A stretch of DNA of 64,000 bases, taken from positions 3,466,001-3,530,000 of the forward strand of contig NZ_FNSW01000001.1 of the NCBI RefSeq assembly GCF_900104695.1, written 5' to 3'. Below the pieces are notes generated by a model that saw nothing but the letters and a program-made list of their open reading frames with translations, was not told the origin of the DNA and did no database searches. Every line of letters starts with the position of its first letter. The first letter of the stretch is position 1. The position numbers and the translations under genes are program-made. Of the stretch, positions 8,188 to 15,931 are shown in pieces. The DNA comes from Paenibacillus sp. GP183. GTDB taxonomy: Bacteria > Bacillota > Bacilli > Paenibacillales > NBRC-103111.

Positions 8188-9264
8188 TCATTGTTCTAGG
8201 AAATTACGCAAATAGACGATTACCATTTCCATTTCGCTAGACTCCAGCTTATAAAACATGTAATTACCTCTACGCTCTGACGTCACAAACTTCGTCTCCA
8301 TGAGCTGCTTCAAATGTTTCGACACCGCTGCTTCCGAAATGCCGTGAATATGCGAGAGCTGCTGCGTACAGTGTGGCTGGTGAAACAGTGAACGCACAAT
8401 TTTCAACCGTGTGCTGTCTGAGAGAGCCTTGAACATCCGTTGCAGATCGATCGGCACTTCCTCGTTTTTACTCACACCCGGCACTTCAACTGCCAGCGGC
8501 AGCGAGAGAACACCATCCGATTCAACCAATAAAAGATGAGGATGAACAAAGGTTGACGGCCGAATATCAATTCTTTTAAGTCCTTGATATGGCCAGCGGT
8601 ACAGCTTCGCCTTCTGGGCATATACCGCATCTTGCTTGAAAAACAAACGCGGATGCAGCTGTTCCATCACTTTTAGGGGTGCTTGACTTAATTGATCGTA
8701 AAAATCTCGCTCAGCCCGCACCAACCAAGGCCGAATCTCATACCATTCCTTCTTAAAAACAAGCTCCACATACGCGAGTAAAAAGTCTGTTATCCGCTTG
8801 CGTTCCCTAGCTGGATGGAGAAGCGCTTCTCTTTTACGCTCCGATAGAAGTTGCTTCCACTCTTGCTCGTTGCGACCTTGGAGCCAGAGAATTACTTGCC
8901 CCAGCGTGTATTCCTGATTAAAGATCAGTACAATGAATTCAGCGTCGGGCAACCGATTAAGAGATCCAATCCATTCCTCGATCGTGTGCTTCCCACCATC
9001 ATTTAACCTGAAATCCAGCAAAGAAAGCCACTCATTTGTTAGACCTCCAAAATCTTGCAGTTGCTTCAGAAAGTCAGGCGATAGATTTCTCTGCACCTCG
9101 CGCGACCATTCTAATCTATATGCGTGATGTTCAGGACGCTGTAAGACATGCAAGCTGCACAGCATCTCGTTGTACTCGGAAATACATACACTCGTTTTTT
9201 TCTTTATAAAGTCTTTCACATGCTGAATGCTGGTTCGCCTCCAATTAACCCAATGGTTAATCAA
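8188..9264 (-). CDS. ArsR-family regulator with long N-terminal domain
   Basis: The protein is about 350 aa. The last 95 residues are an ArsR winged helix (MFKALSDSTRLKIVRSLF; recognition helix SEAAVSKHLKQLMET). The N-terminal 250 residues resemble the DUF5937-type sensor region of Paenibacillus ArsR proteins, without the classic metal-binding Cys motifs. It heads the ABC-2 operon and probably represses it. The start is uncertain: TTG 9264 lacks a clear ribosome-binding site, whereas GGAGG sits 9 bases before an in-frame ATT at 9228, a rare start codon. The inverted repeat described next would then lie just outside the coding region. Confidence 0.8.
   Translation of the reverse strand: MINHWVNWRRTSIQHVKDFIKKKTSVCISEYNEMLCSLHVLQRPEHHAYRLEWSREVQRNLSPDFLKQLQDFGGLTNEWLSLLDFRLNDGGKHTIEEWIGSLNRLPDAEFIVLIFNQEYTLGQVILWLQGRNEQEWKQLLSERKREALLHPARERKRITDFLLAYVELVFKKEWYEIRPWLVRAERDFYDQLSQAPLKVMEQLHPRLFFKQDAVYAQKAKLYRWPYQGLKRIDIRPSTFVHPHLLLVESDGVLSLPLAVEVPGVSKNEEVPIDLQRMFKALSDSTRLKIVRSLFHQPHCTQQLSHIHGISEAAVSKHLKQLMETKFVTSERRGNYMFYKLESSEMEMVIVYLRNFLEQ
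9244..9261. promoter_or_regulatory. Candidate ArsR operator (7-4-7 inverted repeat)
   Basis: ATTAACC, CAAT, GGTTAAT form a perfect inverted repeat at the 5' end of the ArsR-type gene. The position just before the ribosome-binding site fits an autoregulatory operator of the exporter operon. The role is inferred. Confidence 0.45.
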
Positions 9265-9338
9265 ATCTTTAAGATGGTAAAATTATCACTAGTATAGGGA
9301 GCAAGTCGGTGTTCGTCAACCCCCCAATATAGAAAAAA

Positions 9339-9364
9339 GCACTGGAGAAAATTCACTCCAGCGC
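9339..9364 (-). terminator. Second terminator after the YetF gene
   Basis: GCACTGGAG pairs with CTCCAGCGC (one mismatch) around a short loop, and the minus strand continues into six T. With the hairpin at 9384 it makes a tandem terminator insulating the ArsR operon. Confidence 0.65.
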
Positions 9365-9383
9365 GATAGTGTTTTCTAACAGC

Positions 9384-9416
9384 AAAAAACACCTCTTTTA
9401 GATGAGAAGTGTTTTT
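9384..9416 (-). terminator. Terminator of the YetF gene
   Basis: AAAAAACACCTC pairs imperfectly with GAGAAGTGTTTTT. It overlaps the stop region of the YetF-like gene and has a T-run on the minus strand. Confidence 0.65.
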
Positions 9417-10122
9417 ATTTATCAATAGGGTTCTTCAAGCTATCCTGATAAAAATCAAAGATCAGTTGATTCTGGGTACCTTTGACCAAATAGAAGACAT
9501 CAGAGACTGCCTTATTTCGTTTGCTTAATTCTTTCTGAAGCTTTTCCATGGACAAACCGCTCTTGGCCAAGTTTTCCTGGATGATTTTCCCATCCATAAT
9601 TAACTCTACAGGAAACGTTAACGCTGAATCCAGGCGCAGCTTCAAATCTTTTTTGGTCACGAATTCGTACTCATCCTTCTTCTTCACGGATACCTTCCCA
9701 TTATCTTCCAACACCGCGTACTCGACTTCTTCCACATCGAAAATATTTTTCTCCCGGAGCGCCTGATTTAATGAATCCAGGTTGTAGCGAATTTTTCTCA
9801 TGTTATCCTCAAGAATTTTCCCGCCCTCTATTAAAACAGTGGGGGAACCTGAAATCCACTTGCGCCATTTCCGATTTTTTAATGCAGCTACGGATACCGC
9901 ATATGAAATAACACCAAAAAACAGTAACGAGAGGATGATGTACCCCATCATGACTTTGACATTGAAGGCCAGGTTGGCGGCAATTCCTCCAAGTGTAATA
10001 GCACTGGCGAAATCATTAAAGGTCATATTGGAAACCGTTTGTTTACCAAGGATTCTTGTTACGATGAGGAGTAGAAGAAAAGCTAAAAGGGTTCGTATTA
10101 AAATTTCCATATATCCCGGCAT
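9415..10122 (-). CDS. YetF/DUF421 family membrane protein
   Basis: This protein of about 235 aa has three N-terminal membrane helices (to about residue 75) and a soluble C-terminal YetF region. Family motifs include RILGKQTVSNMTFNDFASAITLGGIAAN and, in the soluble part, VLIEGGKIL followed by LDSLNQALREK. ATG 10122 is used because GGTGG lies 8 bases upstream; a TTG at 10143 is a poorer choice. YetF proteins are widespread in sporulating Bacilli. Some have been linked to spore germination or membrane functions, but the biochemical role is unknown. The gene is monocistronic, with a promoter and tandem terminators. Confidence 0.88.
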   Translation of the reverse strand: MPGYMEILIRTLLAFLLLLIVTRILGKQTVSNMTFNDFASAITLGGIAANLAFNVKVMMGYIILSLLFFGVISYAVSVAALKNRKWRKWISGSPTVLIEGGKILEDNMRKIRYNLDSLNQALREKNIFDVEEVEYAVLEDNGKVSVKKKDEYEFVTKKDLKLRLDSALTFPVELIMDGKIIQENLAKSGLSMEKLQKELSKRNKAVSDVFYLVKGTQNQLIFDFYQDSLKNPIDK

Positions 10123-10157
10123 ATTAGCCACCACCTTATTCAATACAATGATTGACT

Positions 10158-10187
10158 ATTATAGTGGAAGTTATAACATTGCCCCAA
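10158..10187 (-). promoter_or_regulatory. Probable promoter of the YetF gene
   Basis: On the minus strand a perfect TATAAT lies 18 bp after TTGGGG, a weak -35. It sits about 35 bp before the chosen start codon. Confidence 0.5.
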
Positions 10188-10191
10188 GCGA

Positions 10192-10218
10192 TTGAATTAG
10201 CTCCCAGGCGCGTATAAT
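10192..10218 (+). promoter_or_regulatory. Possible plus-strand promoter facing the 24-aa gene
   Basis: TTGAAT and a perfect TATAAT are separated by only 15 bp. Transcription would enter the terminator hairpin at 10227 almost at once, giving a very short RNA, or an antisense RNA to the small peptide gene on readthrough. The short spacing makes it uncertain. Confidence 0.3.
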
Positions 10219-10226
10219 CAAGAAAC

Positions 10227-10271
10227 AAAAAAATGGCAAGGTAAGGGATAACCTTAGCCTGCCATTTTTTT
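10227..10271. terminator. Bidirectional terminator after the 24-aa gene
   Basis: ATGGCA with TGCCAT and GTAAGG with CCTTAG form a long interrupted stem, with A-runs on the left and T-runs on the right. Both strands therefore carry hairpin plus U-tract. On the minus strand it begins 8 bp past the stop codon of the 24-aa peptide. Confidence 0.8.
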
Positions 10272-10278
10272 GTTTTAA

Positions 10279-10353
10279 TTAAGTTTTTTTAACCATTACA
10301 TATCCAATGAAAAGAATGAATACAAAAGCGTATTTTATAATCTCAGAAAGCAT
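10279..10353 (-). CDS. 24-aa single-helix membrane peptide, type I toxin-like
   Basis: The peptide begins MLSEIIKYAFVFILFIGYVM and ends VKKT: a short polar start, one hydrophobic helix and a basic tail. An excellent ribosome-binding site (AGGAGG) lies 9 bases before ATG 10353. That site is part of a 9-bp inverted repeat (10357-10392) which could hide it in the RNA. Size, topology, sequestered ribosome-binding site and strong terminator resemble type I toxin genes of Bacillus such as the BsrG/BsrE group. It could instead be a small regulatory or sporulation membrane peptide. No antisense RNA gene is proven. Confidence 0.6.
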   Translation of the reverse strand: MLSEIIKYAFVFILFIGYVMVKKT

Positions 10354-10356
10354 GGC

Positions 10357-10392
10357 TGCTAACCTCCTACAAGTCATTTTCATAGGTTAGCA
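10357..10392 (-). promoter_or_regulatory. Hairpin covering the ribosome-binding site of the 24-aa gene
   Basis: TGCTAACCT (10357-10365) and AGGTTAGCA (10384-10392) are perfect complements. On the minus-strand transcript the second arm contains the end of AGGAGG, so pairing would block ribosome access. This suggests translational control. Confidence 0.55.
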
Positions 10393-10412
10393 GATGCAGG
10401 GTAAAAAGACGC

Positions 10413-10436
10413 TCAAATATTGTTGTCGATATTTGA
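10413..10436. promoter_or_regulatory. 8-8-8 inverted repeat, possible operator
   Basis: TCAAATAT and ATATTTGA are perfect inverted arms around 8 bases. It lies between the SDR stop and the 24-aa peptide gene, about 60 bp upstream of the latter. It could bind a dimeric repressor, or form a weak RNA hairpin behind the SDR gene. Confidence 0.35.
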
Positions 10437-10458
10437 AAAGTTTTGGGTCAAACGAGGA

Positions 10459-11181
10459 TTACCAGGGTACCGGCCCGTTATCGTCGAAGAAACCGCCGGT
10501 CGGTCCATGCTCATCGAGTGTTGCTAATTTGATGGCAATAGCGGCTCCTTGTTCCGGAGTACGAGGGCCGCTGTAGTTGTTGAAGTCGGTGGCGCAGTGG
10601 CCGGGTGCGGCTGCGTTGACTTTTATTGGTGTATTGGCCAGCTCCCTGGCGTAATGCGCGGTGATGCCATTGAGGGCTGTCTTGGAGGTAGAGTACGAAA
10701 TGTAGGGCTGACCCCTGAACGCGCTCTCGCTTCCGAGTGATCCGCGATTGCTTGAGATATTCACGATTCTGGCTGCGGGTGCCCGGTGCAGCAGCGGAAG
10801 CAGCTCGTGGGTCACCGTAATGACACCGAATACGTTCGTCTCGTAGACTTTACGGAATTCGTCGGCAGTAACTTCACTGGTCGTTTTCTGTTTTACAGCA
10901 ATCCCGGCGTTGTTCACCAGGATATCGAGCTTGCCGAATCGATCAGCGATCTCTTGGGCGGCTGCACTCACCGAGGCCTGATCCGTTACATCCAGCTGCA
11001 GAAATAACAATGTGCCTTCACCGGCCAGCTCCGACACAGCCTGAGCTCCGCGTTCCGGATCGCGTGAGCTGAGCAGAACGGTGATCCCAAGCCGCGCCAG
11101 CCCGCGGGCTATCTCCTTTCCTATCCCCTTGTTCGCCCCGGTGACCAGTGCTACTTTTCTTTCTTTTCCGCTAAATTCCAT
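10459..11181 (-). CDS. Short-chain dehydrogenase/reductase
   Basis: The 240-aa classical SDR has an NAD(P)-binding TGANKGIG motif (near residue 14), NNAG (about 90), the catalytic Ser in VNISSNRGSLG and the Tyr-Lys pair YSTSK (about 160). ATG 11181 is preceded by AGGGAG at short but usable spacing; an in-frame codon at 11217 has none. The Arg after the first Ser-Ser (SSRDPERG) suggests NADPH preference. It resembles carbonyl-reductase-like SDRs that act on aldehydes, ketones or quinones. The substrate is unknown and there are no operon partners. Confidence 0.88.
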   Translation of the reverse strand: MEFSGKERKVALVTGANKGIGKEIARGLARLGITVLLSSRDPERGAQAVSELAGEGTLLFLQLDVTDQASVSAAAQEIADRFGKLDILVNNAGIAVKQKTTSEVTADEFRKVYETNVFGVITVTHELLPLLHRAPAARIVNISSNRGSLGSESAFRGQPYISYSTSKTALNGITAHYARELANTPIKVNAAAPGHCATDFNNYSGPRTPEQGAAIAIKLATLDEHGPTGGFFDDNGPVPW

Positions 11182-11380
11182 GTTACTCCCTCTTTCTTGT
11201 CTTGATCTTTTTTGCAAAATCGAACGGAACTATACCAAAATAAACATGAATTTGTTTCTATTTTTTAAACAGCTTATAGCATAAACTAATAACCTGTAAA
11301 TGATCACATATGAATGGTCTTACTGAAAAAATGAATGATAGCGAATTCATTCGAAGTTTCATAATAAAAAATGACGCAAA

Positions 11381-11416
11381 AACAACACCCTACCACCGCG
11401 GCAGTCGGATGTTGTT
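11381..11416 (-). terminator. Terminator of the YdeP/FdhF-like gene
   Basis: AACAACA and TGTTGTT form the stem with a GC-rich loop that includes CCGCGG. The minus strand then runs into five T. It lies 22 bp past the stop codon. Confidence 0.6.
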
Positions 11417-11437
11417 CACGCAAATACCTCTATCGAT

Positions 11438-13789
11438 CTAGCTGACTTCCATCTCTAATTCTTCGATTCGTTTCTCCACGTATTTCATGTCTTTTTGAGC
11501 ATGGTAAGTTTCCGCTTTCTCCACGATGACAGCAGTATTGTATTCGGGAATGCCCGCATAAGTCTCATAGACTCCTTTTGGAATGAGCACGTTACCTTCC
11601 GGCCAATAGACCTGCAGGTTTCCACTCCGCGTATCCGCGAATTTAGCCCGCCCATGGAACGTTCCGAACTTATTATAGGCGACGATTGCTTCGCCTTCCG
11701 TGATATTTAACTCCTTTGCATCGTTCGGATGAATCAGAATATCATAGCGGTCGGCATTGTTGAACGGGTCCTTGTCGCTGTAAATCATTGAATTAAACTG
11801 TTTACCCCGTCTGGTGGTGACATAGAAATGGCCTTCCGGCTTGCGCAGTTCGGGAAGCTCGATCGGAATCAGGCTGCCCCGGCCATCCTGCGTCGGGCAT
11901 TCTCCGTCTTCGCATAGCCATGCGCCGCCCCACTGGAACACGTCGCCTTTCTCCTTCAATTGTTGGATTCCGTCATAATTCGGGCTGGCTACGGCAATTT
12001 CATTGCGGATTTCCTGAGCATCCTTAAATGCGATCAAATGCTTCTGTTCAGGCTTGATTCGGGAAGCCAGATCGACATAGATTTCCCATTCGCTGCGGGC
12101 TTCTTCGATTCTCGGCCCCTTGATTTCCGGTGAAAAATAAACCATCCGCTCGGTTGAAGTCGAAGTGCCCCCGCCCGGCTGCTCATAACGTGTCATCGCA
12201 GGCAGCACAATCACTTCTTCTCTTGCGTCCACCAGTGTGGAAGTATTTAAAATTATATCCTGATGTACCCGCAGATCCACATTCTCCAAGCATTGTCTCA
12301 TGAAATCCGGATCCGGCATCGTTTCCAGGAAATTCCCGCCGGATGTATAGAACAGGTTCAGTTTGCGTTCATGGTCATCGGGAAGCATCGCGTTTTCGAT
12401 GGAAACTCCAACAATGTCGCCCTGCCATTTCGGAATGTCAAACCCCCAAATCATTTCCATCCGTTCCAAATGCTTCGGTCCAAAATCACCGCCCGGGAGA
12501 GCAAATGGGTCGGCGCCCATTTCTCCGGAGCCCTGTACGCCCGAATGCCCTCGGATCGGCATGACGCCGCAATACTTGCGTCCGATAAAACCCCGCAGCA
12601 TCGCCAGATTGGCCACTTGGGATATATTATCGGTCCCAAAGCGGTGCTGGGTCAGTCCCATCGACCATACAAACACCCCGCTTTTGGATTTGGCGAGCAG
12701 CTCGGCAAACTCCAGCATCCGCTCCTTGGAGAGGCCAGATGATTGTTCCAGCAGTGCCCAATCCTGCTTTATAACATGCTCATGCAATTCCTCAAAACCA
12801 TTTGTGTGCAAAGCGACAAAAGTCGAATCAATAGCAGAGCCAGGTTCCTTCTCTTCCATCTCGAACCAGTGTTTCATCACGCCGTTCATGAAGGCGATAT
12901 CTCCGCCGATGTTGACTTGGTAGACATCGTCTACAATCTTTGTACCGAACAGGGCGCTCTCTGGAATAGAGGGAATCCAGTAATTCTCCATAGCCGGCTC
13001 GCGATAGGGGTTAATCATGATGATTTTCGTACCCTTCCGCTTGGCCGCATACATGTATTTCGTTGAAACGGGCTGATTGTTTGCAGCCACTGAACCCCAG
13101 AAAACGATCACATCGGTACCGATCCAGTCCTGATAGTTACAGCTGGAAGACCCTATTCCAAGCGAACGCTTCAATGCCGTCTTACTCGGCGAATGACAGA
13201 TCCGGGAAGCGTTGTCGATGTTGTTTGTTCCGAGAAAACGAGCCATTTTGGCCGCGACATAATACACTTCATTGGTAATTCCCCGTGCGGTCAAGAAGAA
13301 GGCCAGCTGTTTCGGATCCATGGCCTTAATCTTTCCGGCAATCCGGTCCAGCGCTTCATCCCAGGAAATCCTCGTGAAGGTGCTCTCCCCTTTTCCGCGG
13401 CGCAGCGGGTAGGGGATGCGGCCCAATTTGCGCAGCTCCGAGCTGCTGAGCTTGCGCAGCTCGGAAATATCCTGGTGCAGCACCTCTGGTTTGATGGCCG
13501 GCGCCGTATTTAAACGAAGCACATTGAGTCTAGTCGTACATAGGTGAGGCCCAGCCAATGTTTGATCGTAAAGACCGGATACCCCCAAGGCGCAGCCGTC
13601 ACAAACACCCTGTGTCAGAATACGGGCCGCATACGGCAGATTATCCCGGTTATCCCACGCTACCTTCAATGTGTCGCGAATATGCTTTGGCTTGATTTTG
13701 CCCAGTCCGAAAGGTACCGGGCTCACCCATAGTTTTGGTTCTGGAAAGCTCGGAAGTTTGATAGGTCCTTGATGTTTGATCTTCCCCAT
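11438..13789 (-). CDS. FdhF/YdeP family molybdopterin oxidoreductase
   Basis: The 783-aa protein belongs to the DMSO-reductase superfamily, with a molybdopterin-binding body (about 100-600) and a C-terminal dinucleotide-binding beta-barrel (about 650-770). The N-terminus has GVCDGCALGVSGLYD, a partial Cys set (CDGC and a later C) like YdeP, where the full 4Fe-4S motif of formate dehydrogenases is incomplete. The sequence VNIGGDIAFMNGVMKHW fits the family. ATG 13789 has GAGGTG 7 bases upstream. An OFA transporter and a DUF2294 protein lie next to it, an arrangement that suggests formate or oxalate metabolism. The true substrate is unproven; the E. coli relative YdeP is linked to acid resistance. 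Confidence 0.88.
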   Translation of the reverse strand: MGKIKHQGPIKLPSFPEPKLWVSPVPFGLGKIKPKHIRDTLKVAWDNRDNLPYAARILTQGVCDGCALGVSGLYDQTLAGPHLCTTRLNVLRLNTAPAIKPEVLHQDISELRKLSSSELRKLGRIPYPLRRGKGESTFTRISWDEALDRIAGKIKAMDPKQLAFFLTARGITNEVYYVAAKMARFLGTNNIDNASRICHSPSKTALKRSLGIGSSSCNYQDWIGTDVIVFWGSVAANNQPVSTKYMYAAKRKGTKIIMINPYREPAMENYWIPSIPESALFGTKIVDDVYQVNIGGDIAFMNGVMKHWFEMEEKEPGSAIDSTFVALHTNGFEELHEHVIKQDWALLEQSSGLSKERMLEFAELLAKSKSGVFVWSMGLTQHRFGTDNISQVANLAMLRGFIGRKYCGVMPIRGHSGVQGSGEMGADPFALPGGDFGPKHLERMEMIWGFDIPKWQGDIVGVSIENAMLPDDHERKLNLFYTSGGNFLETMPDPDFMRQCLENVDLRVHQDIILNTSTLVDAREEVIVLPAMTRYEQPGGGTSTSTERMVYFSPEIKGPRIEEARSEWEIYVDLASRIKPEQKHLIAFKDAQEIRNEIAVASPNYDGIQQLKEKGDVFQWGGAWLCEDGECPTQDGRGSLIPIELPELRKPEGHFYVTTRRGKQFNSMIYSDKDPFNNADRYDILIHPNDAKELNITEGEAIVAYNKFGTFHGRAKFADTRSGNLQVYWPEGNVLIPKGVYETYAGIPEYNTAVIVEKAETYHAQKDMKYVEKRIEELEMEVS

Positions 13790-13844
13790 TTGATTACACC
13801 TCTATTAAGCATATTATGATGAAAAAAAAATTTTTAACAAAAAA

Positions 13845-13893
13845 AACCGCTCACAGCTCTCATATCCCATAGAAAATGAAAGCTGCGGCGGTT
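13845..13893 (-). terminator. Terminator after the DUF2294 gene
   Basis: AACCGC and GCGGTT with an inner AGCT/AGCT stem form a hairpin. On the minus strand eight T follow. It separates the transporter-DUF2294 pair from the oxidoreductase gene, so the latter probably has its own promoter. Confidence 0.6.
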
Positions 13894-13973
13894 AGTCTTA
13901 AGCAGGATCGCTGCCAAGTGCCAACCTCTTATGAGCATGCCAGCGAGAACAGGAACAGGTGCGCTGTTACCAT

Positions 13974-14342
13974 TCACGAATTTCCTTTGCCGAATTTCTC
14001 TTCCAGGTTTTCTTCGAATACAAAGATGGACATACCGAAATCCTTCTCAATATCGATATCGACGAACAGCTCCACAAACTTCGTCCCGAGAAGCTCTTCC
14101 ATCTCTATAGGATGGTTTTTCCTGTATATCTCTTTAACCATTTCCGTGCGGGCCGCCCGGAGCATTTGCTTACCTTCGTCTGCTGTTGCGATAAATTTCT
14201 CAACCGGGGACAGGTTCCCTTCCATTTCACAGATGGCCCAATTTTTGCAAAATGTAGTGCGCACCTGGCTGGGTCCCTTACCCATATGGCGCTTGCGAAA
14301 AGCCCGAACTAAATTGCTGAATTCTGCTTCATGCTTATTCAC
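13974..14342 (-). CDS. DUF2294 domain-containing protein
   Basis: The 122-aa soluble protein has the DUF2294 pattern, with MGKGPSQVRTTFCKNW in the N-terminal half and LFVDIDIEKDFGMSIFVFEE near the end. Several family members in Bacilli sit next to formate-dehydrogenase-like genes, and their molecular role is not known. It starts at GTG 14342, one base before the transporter stop region, with AAGGTC as a weak ribosome-binding site inside the preceding gene. Translation is therefore likely coupled to the OFA transporter. Confidence 0.85.
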   Translation of the reverse strand: MNKHEAEFSNLVRAFRKRHMGKGPSQVRTTFCKNWAICEMEGNLSPVEKFIATADEGKQMLRAARTEMVKEIYRKNHPIEMEELLGTKFVELFVDIDIEKDFGMSIFVFEENLEEKFGKGNS

Positions 14343-14343
14343 G

Positions 14344-15612
14344 TTACGAGACCTTGGCCGGTTTTGTCGATGGGACGGACTGTTCCTTCAATTTACGGAT
14401 GTCTCTGCGAATCAGCAGAGAAACAATCAGCGCAATCACAAACAAACCGGCAAAAAAGTTCAAGCTGTTCGCATAGCTTCCCGTCGTATCTTTGATCCAT
14501 GCAGCGAATAAAGGACCAGCCAAGCCGGCTGCTGACCAAGCGGTTAAAATATACCCGTGAATGGCCCCCAGCTGCTTGGTGCCGAATAAATCACCGATAT
14601 AAGCAGGGATCGAGGCAAAGCCTCCGCCATAGCAGGTGTAAATGATGGCCAGCATGATTTGGAACATGATGTGCGTCGATGTATGCGGCAGCAAGGCAAA
14701 CAAGATAATCTGTATCACAAAAAACGTCGTGTACGTATTGGGACGACCGATATAGTCTGATATGCTGGCCCATCCGATTCGTCCAAAGCCGTTAAAGAGA
14801 CCCAGCACCCCGACTAATGCGGCTGCTTCCGCCGTGCTTAGCCCGATGCTTTCCTGGGCGAGCGGCTTTGCCGCGGAAAGGATAGCAATTCCGCACGTAA
14901 CGTTAATGAAAAGCATGATCCAGAGGTAATAGAAACGGGATGTCTTGATCGCTTCATTCGCCGTAAGCTGTGAGAGATCCTTCGTTACATGCGATTTCCC
15001 AGTCTTAATCTTCTCTTGGAATCCTTCCGGTACCCAATCCAGAGGCGGCTTTTCAAGGTACAGTGATGAAATCGCCATAACGAGGAAATAGGCGGCACCT
15101 AATATGTAGAAGGTATTCGCCACTCCCACCGATTTGATTAATGAATCCATGATCGGACTGCTGATGGCGGCCGCAAAGCCGAATCCCATAATCGCCAGAC
15201 CAGTAGCCAGCCCGCGGCGATCCGGAAACCACTTGACCAGAGTAGACACGGGCGCAATATAACCAACACCCAAGCCAATTCCCCCTAGTACCCCATAAAA
15301 CAGATACAACAAATTTAGCGATCCCATATTCACTGCAAACCCGGAGCCAAATATCCCGATGCCGAAAAAGATCGATGCAAACAGACCTGCCCTCCGTGGA
15401 CCATACTTTTCCACAAAATGACCCAGGAAAGCAGCTGACAACCCTAAAAACAGAATGGCCAAACTAAACGTAAGCTGCACCTGGCTTGATGACCAGCCAA
15501 ACTTCTTGATCAACGGATTGGTAAAGTTGCTCCAGGCATAAACGGATCCGATTGAAATGTGGATACCAACTCCGGACAATGCAATCAGCCAACGATTTTT
15601 AACTCTCTTCAC
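14344..15612 (-). CDS. OFA-family MFS transporter (oxalate/formate antiporter type)
   Basis: This 12-helix major facilitator of about 422 aa has the OFA signature region SGVGIHISIGSVYAWSNFTNPL in helix 1 and LGHFVEKYGPRRAG in loop 2-3. The central loop carries KTGKSHVTKDLSQLTANEA. GTG 15612 is chosen because GAAGGG-type sequence lies upstream at suitable distance; a TTG at 15651 would fall directly in the T-tract of the preceding terminator. The transporter probably moves formate, oxalate or another small carboxylate. Its position beside the FdhF-like enzyme supports this. Expression is probably controlled by the leader terminator at 15653. Confidence 0.88.
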   Translation of the reverse strand: MKRVKNRWLIALSGVGIHISIGSVYAWSNFTNPLIKKFGWSSSQVQLTFSLAILFLGLSAAFLGHFVEKYGPRRAGLFASIFFGIGIFGSGFAVNMGSLNLLYLFYGVLGGIGLGVGYIAPVSTLVKWFPDRRGLATGLAIMGFGFAAAISSPIMDSLIKSVGVANTFYILGAAYFLVMAISSLYLEKPPLDWVPEGFQEKIKTGKSHVTKDLSQLTANEAIKTSRFYYLWIMLFINVTCGIAILSAAKPLAQESIGLSTAEAAALVGVLGLFNGFGRIGWASISDYIGRPNTYTTFFVIQIILFALLPHTSTHIMFQIMLAIIYTCYGGGFASIPAYIGDLFGTKQLGAIHGYILTAWSAAGLAGPLFAAWIKDTTGSYANSLNFFAGLFVIALIVSLLIRRDIRKLKEQSVPSTKPAKVS

Positions 15613-15652
15613 CTTTTCTTTTCCCTTCTTCCCTTCATGATGATTGAACAAA

Positions 15653-15707
15653 TAAAAAGCGTCACAATCCTGCCCAAATAAAAAGCTTGGACAGAATCTG
15701 TGACGCT
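15653..15707 (-). terminator. Leader terminator (attenuator) ahead of the OFA transporter
   Basis: On the minus strand AGCGTCACA pairs with TGTGACGCT, and the stem continues with about nine further pairs (ATTCTGTCC with GGGCAGGAT, including G-T pairs). Five T follow. The hairpin ends about 40 bases before the transporter start, with the ribosome-binding site after it. A terminator in this position implies transcription attenuation. Part of it may alternatively end the upstream membrane-protein transcript. Confidence 0.65.
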
Positions 15708-15850
15708 AGTATAACCGCAGGAACGCTGCGTTATTACCAACATATTCACTTGAGCATATCCGGAAAAAGTTTAACCTCAACAGGTGCGCTGTTTACGTAT
15801 CAAACGCTTCCGGCAATATGTGTTCATATATTCGACAAATCATTTTTGCT
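15708..15850 (-). ncRNA. Structured 5' leader, possible riboswitch-like element
   Basis: Between the candidate promoter and the leader terminator lie about 140 bases with a further hairpin (AACGCAG with CTGCGGTT, 15713-15732) and a TTGAG/CTCAA pairing. The arrangement of promoter, folded leader, terminator and gene is that of riboswitches or T-box-like attenuators. I could not match it to S-box, ZTP, THF or molybdenum-cofactor consensus features. Confidence 0.35.
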
Positions 15851-15855
15851 ATCTT

Positions 15856-15884
15856 AGTCTACCATGGAACCGTATTCATGACAA
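15856..15884 (-). promoter_or_regulatory. Candidate promoter of the OFA leader
   Basis: On the minus strand TTGTCA and TAGACT are separated by 17 bp. Transcription would begin near 15848 and cross the leader and its terminator before the transporter gene. Confidence 0.4.
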
Positions 15885-15931
15885 TATGCTTCTTTGAGTT
15901 TCCTTTTGAACGCATTGCTGTGATCCGTTCT

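Noticed and set aside
15708-15850. A known riboswitch (S-box, ZTP/pfl, THF, Moco) before the OFA transporter
   Set aside because: The conserved core sequences of these classes are absent by eye, so the leader is reported only as an unassigned attenuator.
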